Origin: Myxococcales bacterium
GTDB lineage: Bacteria > Myxococcota_A > Bradymonadia > UBA7976 > UBA1532
DNA: 64,000 bases
Assembly (NCBI GenBank): GCA_002731825.1
Contig: PCCS01000017.1
Span: 1 to 64,000 of the forward strand
Reading direction: 5' to 3'
Position 1 is the first letter of the stretch; the number at the start of each line of letters is the position of its first letter. The position numbers were made by a program, and so were the translations under genes. A model generated the notes under the pieces. It had not been told where the DNA came from. It made no database searches and saw nothing but the letters and a program-made list of their open reading frames with translations. Below, in pieces: positions 25,986 to 33,550 of the stretch.

Positions 25986-28583
25986 TCACTTCTCCGGCTC
26001 AGCTTCGACATAGGCTTTCAACAGGTCGCTCAGGCCGTCTTGGCCATCGGGCTGAGCAGCCGTCTGCTCGCCATTTGAGGAATCGCTGTCTCCTTCGGTC
26101 TCATCAATTCGCACGTCTTCGGCGAGAATTTGTGGGGGTGGAGCATCGGGATAACTTGGGTCTGGGCTGACGTGCCGTTCTGGTGCATTAGGCGTGTGTG
26201 GTTCGTCGAGATAGTCTTGTAGAAGACTGTTCATGTCCGGAGTGGGATTGGCGGGTGAGTCACCAAAAGCAGCTGGTGCCTCGACGGCTCCACCAAGATA
26301 CGCCTGCAAGAGGTCGTCGACCTTGTCTGGCGCCTGCGGCTCAGCTTGACGCGGCGACCTCGAGCGTTCGATGATCCGTGCGGGTGGCAGTGTCGTCTTC
26401 GCCCTATGTCGCACGTCCATGCTCTGCTGATTGACACCGATTAGCCCAAGGTCGACATCCACGACTTGGAAGCGTTCACCGGATAAAATCCCTGGGGTTG
26501 CAACCAAGCGACGTCGATCCCATACGTCGAGAACATCCTGATGAGTCAAGAGAGGCGATGGACCAAGCTCTGCCATTCCGGCAGATGCCGCGGTGGCTGT
26601 CCCTATGTTGCTTTGGTACGCACTCGAGTCGACGGACGCCTCAGACTCACGTTCTTTTGTTTGCGCTGCCGCAGACTGCGTGGCGCGACGAGACTGCGCA
26701 TGTGCGATTTTTTCATCGATGTCATGATACCCAAGTTCGTCCAACGTAAATAAGAGTCGCCGACCCATTCGATACTCGCCGATAGATAAATCTTCATCGG
26801 CTGTACCGTCGTTGATTGACTCACTTCGGTCTTGACCGTCGTCTTTCGAGGCACGCTGGGACAGTCTAATGACCACGTCACAATGAGCCGCCAAACTCAG
26901 GTCGGCACGCGTCTTGACATCTCGTATTAAAGCATTGGCTGCGGGGGTATTCATGATACCCAGAGCCGAGATGACAGCCCGGCGCGTGATATTGTCTGTG
27001 ACGCCACTGGCGCCCCGTTTTAAGAACTTGCTCAGTCCGCCTGCCTCCTCCAACTGTAAGCGCTCTTTTAACAGATCGATGTGTTTCTCACCCGATAGAC
27101 GAACAAGGGATTCCATGAGTTCACGCTGCTCATCTTCACCACGAGAAAAGAATTCTCCAGATTTAAGGGCATGCGCCATGTAGGTCACAACAGATTTATC
27201 GTCTACGTCGACGAATCGCTTGAGAACAGCCCGTCTGACGTCCGGCTCCGGATCTTTGAGCAAGGGCAATAACGCTTCTCGAATCTCCAAGTCATACTGT
27301 TCAGAGAGACCTTCGATCGCCTTGGTTCTGACGGTGCCTTCCGGGTGTTTAAACGCATCGACGAGTAGAGACTTGGCTTGAATTTCCAAACCGCTGCTCA
27401 AAATCACATCGATAACTTCAAGAACGATCCCTGGATTTGGATCCCGCATCCGCTCGGCCCAAGGGTCGAGGGACGATGTGCCTTGACGCCTGAGTTGGTC
27501 TTTTAACCAGTCTCGACCACTGGCATTACCACAGCCATTGACCAGTTCGAGCAATGTCGGCGCAGTGAGTTCATCGGCTACGTGAAAAAACCATCGACTC
27601 CAGGTCGTAAAGTCGGTGTTTTCAGGATCTAAATGTTCGGCCACTTGCTCGGCCATGTCTCGACCCATGACAACCTTGCGGAGTTTTTCTAAACGCTCGA
27701 GGATCAGCGGTGAAAACGCATCTCTGACAGCAAAAATGGTCTTGACCGTTCGCATGGCGTCAGCAAAGCCCTGCCAATCTGCATCAGCGAGATACGAACT
27801 GAGAACGCGAACCCAAATCCCTTGTAATTCTGCATTGCTGAGCGCGTTTCTCTCCGCGAGGGCCTGGCAAACACAGAGATGAACCAAATGATTTGTGTTG
27901 GTGCCTAATGCCATTTCGGTGCTAAAGGGTCCGCGTCCTGAGCTGTCGTCAGCTGCGAGCCCTTTGCGAATTTTCCGCTGTTCTACATCTGCTCGATCGA
28001 CATCGTCACGCATGTCTAAGCGAACAACGACCCGAGGTTGAGCATCATCTTGGTCATCGTCGTCCATGTCCACGAGGCCGGGCGCAATATCGTCCAGTAC
28101 TGTCCTGAATTGCTGGATAAACTCAGCCTCGGACATGAATATTTTCTCGGTGAACGTATCGATGGCGATGATGGTGATGTTAGCACTGGAGTCCTGCCAC
28201 ATCATCGTGACGAAATCTTCGTCGATTTGGTCCGCGTTCCGACATTCAGAAAATCGACGAACAAGCCCCTCTAGCTCGGCATAATCTACGCCAGGTCGAA
28301 AAGTCAGCCGTCGTAGACCTTGGCGAAAAAGATCGAAAGCTAAGTTGTTCGTGCGCGCTTCGGACTTATAGACCTCGTCGTCTTCGCCCATCATGATTCG
28401 ATTGCTAGAGATGTCGAGTTCGAACTCACCCAATTGGCCTAAAGCGCGCTGTAGAACGTCGAAGATACTCTGTACAGCCTTGTCGTAATCGGAGCGGCTC
28501 TCATTGAGCAGGGGCGCTGCGTCACGGATACGCTTCAATAAGTCGCGTACGAGTTGCCCACCTCCGTCAGTCGCTACCACCAC
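25986..28583 (-). CDS. HEAT-repeat protein with an N-terminal HD-GYP-associated module
   Basis: 865 residues, no signal peptide or membrane helix, so cytoplasmic. Residues about 30-125 form a mixed alpha/beta module (NLAFDLFRQGLRRLTFRPG, followed by AELEGLVRRFSE) similar to the neighbouring HD-like protein. A helical repeat region follows, with recognisable HEAT repeats at about 375-545 (for example LLKDPEPDVRRAVLKRF). The last 165 residues are acidic and Pro-rich, disordered, ending in three short similar motifs of the type DDLLQAYLGG, NSLLQDYLDE and SDLLKAYVEA, which look like binding peptides. The start is GTG with GGGAGG upstream. It is coupled to the HD-like gene. Confidence 0.75.
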   Translation of the reverse strand: MVVATDGGGQLVRDLLKRIRDAAPLLNESRSDYDKAVQSIFDVLQRALGQLGEFELDISSNRIMMGEDDEVYKSEARTNNLAFDLFRQGLRRLTFRPGVDYAELEGLVRRFSECRNADQIDEDFVTMMWQDSSANITIIAIDTFTEKIFMSEAEFIQQFRTVLDDIAPGLVDMDDDDQDDAQPRVVVRLDMRDDVDRADVEQRKIRKGLAADDSSGRGPFSTEMALGTNTNHLVHLCVCQALAERNALSNAELQGIWVRVLSSYLADADWQGFADAMRTVKTIFAVRDAFSPLILERLEKLRKVVMGRDMAEQVAEHLDPENTDFTTWSRWFFHVADELTAPTLLELVNGCGNASGRDWLKDQLRRQGTSSLDPWAERMRDPNPGIVLEVIDVILSSGLEIQAKSLLVDAFKHPEGTVRTKAIEGLSEQYDLEIREALLPLLKDPEPDVRRAVLKRFVDVDDKSVVTYMAHALKSGEFFSRGEDEQRELMESLVRLSGEKHIDLLKERLQLEEAGGLSKFLKRGASGVTDNITRRAVISALGIMNTPAANALIRDVKTRADLSLAAHCDVVIRLSQRASKDDGQDRSESINDGTADEDLSIGEYRMGRRLLFTLDELGYHDIDEKIAHAQSRRATQSAAAQTKERESEASVDSSAYQSNIGTATAASAGMAELGPSPLLTHQDVLDVWDRRRLVATPGILSGERFQVVDVDLGLIGVNQQSMDVRHRAKTTLPPARIIERSRSPRQAEPQAPDKVDDLLQAYLGGAVEAPAAFGDSPANPTPDMNSLLQDYLDEPHTPNAPERHVSPDPSYPDAPPPQILAEDVRIDETEGDSDSSNGEQTAAQPDGQDGLSDLLKAYVEAEPEK

Positions 28584-28704
28584 TAAAAAACGCCTCCCGC
28601 TGTCCCCTGTCTTGAGGGAGCGTAGCTCGGAAAAGATCTTTCGACAATCTTCGAGATGTCACAAACCAGATTTATTTACGTCGAGTTATCAAAACGACTT
28701 ATTT

Positions 28705-29853
28705 TCACCCTGTTCGAAGGAGTCGATTAAAGCTGGTCATGGCCTCTATGATCTCGTCATCCGTCGTATACGGTGCGGGTCCGAATCGAATGATATCAGC
28801 CCGTGAATCGGCAAATATGCCAAGGTCACGAAGGGACTGGATCAGATTTGATGCCCTTGGATGCCGAATGGAGACAAAGCCCCCACGGGATGAATCTATT
28901 GGCGTGAGGACCTCACAATTGGGTAGCTGTTTCATGATGAGCTCGGTCTGCTGGAGTGATGTTTCTCTTAGGGCCACAGTGGTCATGCCCTGCTGTTTGA
29001 AGAAATCGATGACTTCAACAGCACGATAATGACTCGCTGGGTCGTAGGTGCTGCCGGCGAATCGATCGGCGGGTGTGCTTCCGTAGCCAACCTGGGTCCC
29101 TTGTGCACCATCAAGCCCTGCAAAATCGCTAAACCAACCCGTATATATCGGTCTAAGCTGACACTCAGCAGGGACCCTCATCCAACAACATGCCTCACCC
29201 CATTGGGCATATTTGTAACCTCCGCCAGTGACAAATATATTGTCACTGGGCAGTGTACCCAACTGATTGGGTACAGCAGCATAAGCATGATAGGCGTCGA
29301 GCAAAAGTGGGATCCCTTTGCCAACAGCATAATCCATCAATTGGGGAAGGTCTGTGACCATTTCTGCGGTTTTAAACAAGACCGTAGAGACCATCAAAGC
29401 CGCGGTCTTGTCATTACACGCGTCTGCTAAGCGTTCGACCAAGGTGCTGATGGGCGTCGTCTGAACCCATTTAACATTGACCCCAGCCTCTTCTAAGCGA
29501 ATCAGTTGTCGACGCAAACTGTGGAACTCACCATCTGTTGTCACAAGGGTTCGGCCGGCAAGGTCTAGGCCCGACAAGAAACGAACAGCCAATTCATGAC
29601 TGTTTTGGGCCAAGGCAATCTCGTCAGAAGCTGTATTCAAATAATCGGCAACAGCGGCCCGCACGCAATCGGCCTTCTCCGTCGCACGCTGCCACTTATC
29701 GTCAACATGGTTGGCGGCATCACGATAGGCCTTCTCAAGGCCGAGGCGGGCCACATTGGGCCAGGCCTGATGAGAATGCCCTGTCAGAAGAATCCGATCA
29801 GATCGAAGAAAATCTGAATAATGTGCTCGTAATTTTTCTCGATTTAGAGCCAT
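28705..29853 (-). CDS. Kynureninase-like PLP-dependent (aminotransferase class V) enzyme
   Basis: 382 residues of fold-type I PLP enzyme. The PLP-binding aspartate is in LLLDAYHAYAAVP and the Schiff-base lysine in TGGGYKYAQWGEA, which resembles the kynureninase GYKYLNG segment. The N-terminus has the class V pattern LTGHSHQAWP. It may cleave kynurenine or an analogue, or act as a cysteine-desulfurase-like enzyme; no tryptophan catabolism or NAD genes are near to settle this. Length and motifs are intact, so it should be active. It is divergent from the second HEAT protein (94-bp gap). Confidence 0.75.
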   Translation of the reverse strand: MALNREKLRAHYSDFLRSDRILLTGHSHQAWPNVARLGLEKAYRDAANHVDDKWQRATEKADCVRAAVADYLNTASDEIALAQNSHELAVRFLSGLDLAGRTLVTTDGEFHSLRRQLIRLEEAGVNVKWVQTTPISTLVERLADACNDKTAALMVSTVLFKTAEMVTDLPQLMDYAVGKGIPLLLDAYHAYAAVPNQLGTLPSDNIFVTGGGYKYAQWGEACCWMRVPAECQLRPIYTGWFSDFAGLDGAQGTQVGYGSTPADRFAGSTYDPASHYRAVEVIDFFKQQGMTTVALRETSLQQTELIMKQLPNCEVLTPIDSSRGGFVSIRHPRASNLIQSLRDLGIFADSRADIIRFGPAPYTTDDEIIEAMTSFNRLLRTG

Positions 29854-29947
29854 AACTGGTTCACCGCTTTGAATTCGTGCAGACTCAACCTACAATGCAC
29901 ACGTTACAGACGAAAGCATACTAGCAATTAGTATTCGGGGGAACTCT

Positions 29948-32773
29948 ATGGTCGAGCAAGTGACAGGCGCAGCCGACTGGCGCTCAGAGACTGAAAAACG
30001 CAAGTCGTTGCTGCGTAAAGCGTGCATTTCATTGTTTAAGACATGGATACCTGAACATCCTGAGGCATCCATCGCCAGAGGTGAAGTGCATCCCCAGTTC
30101 AGAGATGCAACACAGGACTTTGCCGACACGATCTCTCTGGTCAGTTTACTGTCCTTTGGCTCAGAAGACATGTTCTGCCACGATTTCATCTCAACCCCCT
30201 TGTCGATGCAGGAACTGCTCGTCCAACGAGAGGGGACTGACGCATTTCTCGATCCAAAAAATGCGTTGCGAGTCGTGCGCCGTAAATTTGGCATGATGAC
30301 ACTCATCGCCCGAATGGCCAGCACGTTTGAACAGCGTAACATTGTTGCGATTCGACTGGCTCATGGCGCTGACCAAAACGAGCTGGTCGAGTTCGGTCGA
30401 ATTATGAGTACGCGGGTCGAGGGCACAGCGACAGAAGAAGAAGCCGAATTTAAGAAACGCTTGCGGACCGCCAACTGCCCGCACTTTGAAGTTCTATATC
30501 ACAGCGATTTAATCGGTCGTCGAGTCCCTGTGCCTTGGCCGGTAAAAGAGCTCTATTCGCTGCTTGGACGCACATACCGACAAAAGAGGTCGATCCAGCC
30601 GGAGGAGCTTGTCGACTTTGCCCATAATCATACGAGCCGCTTAGGTGCAAAAGCCCTGAAGCAGTTGAGTTTATACTCAGAGGAGATGGCAACTGATTTA
30701 GACGCTGGCGATTTAAACCCGTTCGCCGAAATCGTGAAAGCCGCCGACGATCGGCTTATGCTCACGGCGACACGCAGTATCTTCGATGAGTTTAAAGCAC
30801 TCCGGACCCTGCGCCGACAAGAACGGATTCAGTCGAGCGATGACCCCATCGACCCCCCCGAGGCCCATGCTGAGGGCGAACAAGTCGAAGTGGATACGGA
30901 TGAAGAATTCGTCGCCGAAGCTCAGGCCGAGCCTGGTGGTGTCGATGATGACGATTTTTTCCGCCTTGCAAAGGGTCTCGAACTCATTCGTAAGACTCTA
31001 GGTAAAGCCTTCTTTCACCGCATTTCTATGGTCAGTGGCGACGTCAATTTCGTCGATGCAGCCCGAGCTGGGATCGATGGTCTGGATGAAAGTTCTGCTC
31101 ATGTAACCGACCCTGGCGAAGCTCTACTTCAAGCGCGAGATGTGACTGAGCCTTTCTACAGGGCCCGGTCCTTGTCGGCTGTCGTCGCACCCTTATTATC
31201 GGTGGGACGAGATGATGACGCAAAGAAAGCTGCCTTGGAATCTCTGGCTGCTGCGCGAGCATGCCATGCTGACGATTCCGTCTCAGCCTATGCATGCGCT
31301 GTCCCGGCACTCCTGACAGCCGAGGAGTATAAAGAGGCGGCTGGCGCCCTCGAGGTGGCTTTGCGCAAGGCGCACGACAATAAGAGCGATGAGCAACGCG
31401 CTGCTGCGCTGATGCGCATGTGTTCAACTCTGATGGAGTCAGGTGCACTTCCACCGGCCGTCAAACGCTCATTGTCTAGAGCAATTCTCGGAGAGGACAT
31501 TAATTTCTGGGGCAAATCAGTCATTAAATCACCGCTTATAGAGGTCATTTTATCCCTCTTGTCTGGCGTTGATGACGACACATTAATTTTTTTACAGAAG
31601 GTTGTCGTTCACCCCGATGATAGCATTCGGCGGAGCGTATTGCGGACACTCCCCTTGGGTGAAAACGAGCACATCCGAAATATGCTGGTCTCCCATCTAA
31701 AAGACGATGTCACGGGCGTACGAATTGAAGTCCTTGATCGAATTGGGACGAGCGGAGACCAAAGTTTAGGGATCTACCTGGTCAATCAGTTCAAGCAAAA
31801 AAGTGCAAACAATGACGCTGAAAAGAGAGCCCTTGCACTGAATCTTGCCCGTCTCGGCGGTGTTCGTCATGTACCCATCTTCAACGCCATGCTTGGGAAA
31901 CTAGCGACTAAAGATGCGCGCTTTATAAAAAGGCATAAACCCATCAACGACGACTCGGGATTCCAAATTGCAGGTCTCGAAGCGCTCTATCATCTGAAGA
32001 GTCGAGACGCACGACGGCTTATCTATAATGCGGCAACAAAAGGTCGCGGCAAGATGAAGCCGACGGCAGCCAGGGTCTGGAACGCGCTAAAAAATCAGTC
32101 CTATTCGGATCCAACGCTACCGCGCTCGACCCACGACCCTGAATATGATGTCGAACAAGATCTGACGCTTGAGCAGGTTTTGACGGCCCATGAGACACAA
32201 TACGGGGGCCCCGATTCAACATTGACGGAAGACCCTGGGTTATTAGGCCGCCTGAAAGCCAAATTCTTAGGGGAACAACCACCGACAATGCCTCCGACGG
32301 CTCCCCCGGCCGTGGGTCAACACTTGCCACAGCACACACCCTCGGCTGTCGATGATCCGCCACCGGTTGACACACAAGAGGATGTCGACTCTCCAGATGT
32401 GGTTGTACCGCCAACGGTGAACGATATCGCAGCCCCCCAGCTCCAAAGTCCATCCCCCCCGCCAGAAGACACGGGTCCAATTCGTGCTGGACTTCGTTTT
32501 GAGGGCGTTTTGAGTTCTGATGGTGAGAAATGGACCGGCACATTGCCTATGAAGTTTGCACTCTTTGATGAGAAGAATGGAGGCAAGGCATTCTGGAAAG
32601 AAGACCGCGAACATGTGATGGTCACAGCGGGTCGCTTCGAGGTGCTCTTGGGGGTAGACCAAAGGCGCTTACCGGGGCTGCCTCAGAAGGTTTGGCTGAA
32701 CGTGGAGATCGATGGAGATACTTTGGAACCCAGGACCGAGGTGAGTCGATATCGTTCGGTGATTCAGGGCTGA
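29948..32773 (+). CDS. HEAT-repeat protein ending in a fibre-type beta domain
   Basis: 941 residues, no signal peptide. Residues about 117-155 (LIARMASTFEQRNIVAIRLA to ELVEFGRIMST) match the pattern of the module in the two leftward neighbours. An acidic linker near 300-330 leads into helical repeats, including HEAT-like units around 555-640. A Pro-rich spacer (about 775-835) joins a C-terminal domain of about 95 residues. Its motif order (FALFDEKNGGKAFW, then GRFEVLLG, then WLNVEID and EPRTEVSRYRSV) is that of a beta domain common in secreted fibre-like proteins of Myxococcota. ATG 29948 follows GGGGGAA. Its end is 3 bp from a convergent gene. Confidence 0.75.
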   Translation: MVEQVTGAADWRSETEKRKSLLRKACISLFKTWIPEHPEASIARGEVHPQFRDATQDFADTISLVSLLSFGSEDMFCHDFISTPLSMQELLVQREGTDAFLDPKNALRVVRRKFGMMTLIARMASTFEQRNIVAIRLAHGADQNELVEFGRIMSTRVEGTATEEEAEFKKRLRTANCPHFEVLYHSDLIGRRVPVPWPVKELYSLLGRTYRQKRSIQPEELVDFAHNHTSRLGAKALKQLSLYSEEMATDLDAGDLNPFAEIVKAADDRLMLTATRSIFDEFKALRTLRRQERIQSSDDPIDPPEAHAEGEQVEVDTDEEFVAEAQAEPGGVDDDDFFRLAKGLELIRKTLGKAFFHRISMVSGDVNFVDAARAGIDGLDESSAHVTDPGEALLQARDVTEPFYRARSLSAVVAPLLSVGRDDDAKKAALESLAAARACHADDSVSAYACAVPALLTAEEYKEAAGALEVALRKAHDNKSDEQRAAALMRMCSTLMESGALPPAVKRSLSRAILGEDINFWGKSVIKSPLIEVILSLLSGVDDDTLIFLQKVVVHPDDSIRRSVLRTLPLGENEHIRNMLVSHLKDDVTGVRIEVLDRIGTSGDQSLGIYLVNQFKQKSANNDAEKRALALNLARLGGVRHVPIFNAMLGKLATKDARFIKRHKPINDDSGFQIAGLEALYHLKSRDARRLIYNAATKGRGKMKPTAARVWNALKNQSYSDPTLPRSTHDPEYDVEQDLTLEQVLTAHETQYGGPDSTLTEDPGLLGRLKAKFLGEQPPTMPPTAPPAVGQHLPQHTPSAVDDPPPVDTQEDVDSPDVVVPPTVNDIAAPQLQSPSPPPEDTGPIRAGLRFEGVLSSDGEKWTGTLPMKFALFDEKNGGKAFWKEDREHVMVTAGRFEVLLGVDQRRLPGLPQKVWLNVEIDGDTLEPRTEVSRYRSVIQG

Positions 32774-32776
32774 GTC

Positions 32777-33523
32777 TCAGCGCGGTCCATCGAGCAACTC
32801 CTGCATTTCAGTCTTGCCTTGAACGGGGCTGAAGGTCTGACCGCCGAAGGGGGCGAGTGAGAGCTCAAGTCGAGCCGGCCCAAAGGGGGGTTCACCGCTC
32901 TCTCTCAACTGTCCACGATAGTACAATGTCTGACCGCGAGCATTATCGAAACGACCTTGTCTATGGACAGCATGACCGGGTTTAAGCGCTTCCCAATGAA
33001 GAGGAAAATGGCCTGATTGGCCGATAAAGAACTCGGATAGGGCGGTCATATCGGCGCTGACCGCTTTCGGCGGAAAAGTCACCGATGCACCGTAGACTTG
33101 TTGCCCGACGATGGTAAATGTCATGGCAACGCCATTGCCATTTATAAAAGTCGGCCCCATATCATCAGACTCTCGTTGTTTTGGAACCCAGTGAGAGCGA
33201 TCCATCACCGCCTTGAGCCAAGAGCGATTTCGACCCAATACACCCGTCCGCTCGACCTCAGCCAGCGTAAGTGGATTCGACTGTGCTGTACTGGCTTTAC
33301 TAGACGAGACGAGTCCAGGCTCAAGGGGGTCTGCACTCGCTTCGTTCGAGGGCTTCAGCGGCGGTAATGGTAGACGATTTAACCGGGCATTAGGGACAGC
33401 TCTCGAGCTGTTCTCAGAGCGAGTCTGGTGGCTATCGGCTGGCTTAGATGGCACCACCCAAATGACGAGTGCGGCCATGAAAGTCACAGCCAGCACCAGG
33501 CCTAACCTTTGCAATTGAATCAC
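32777..33523 (-). CDS. Membrane-anchored or exported protein of unknown function
   Basis: 248 residues. An N-terminal hydrophobic segment (about 7-25) is an uncleaved anchor or signal peptide. It is followed by about 80 Pro/Ser-rich, probably disordered residues and a folded C-terminal half with beta-like spacing and the segments MTFTIVGQQVYGASVTFP and LYYRGQL. No cysteines and no motif I recognise. The start is GTG with a G-rich binding site 6 bases ahead. It is on the same strand as the large lipoprotein gene upstream (27-bp gap) and may be cotranscribed with it. Confidence 0.6.
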   Translation of the reverse strand: MIQLQRLGLVLAVTFMAALVIWVVPSKPADSHQTRSENSSRAVPNARLNRLPLPPLKPSNEASADPLEPGLVSSSKASTAQSNPLTLAEVERTGVLGRNRSWLKAVMDRSHWVPKQRESDDMGPTFINGNGVAMTFTIVGQQVYGASVTFPPKAVSADMTALSEFFIGQSGHFPLHWEALKPGHAVHRQGRFDNARGQTLYYRGQLRESGEPPFGPARLELSLAPFGGQTFSPVQGKTEMQELLDGPR

Positions 33524-33550
33524 GGGCAGCCCCCCAATAGCCGGGCTATT

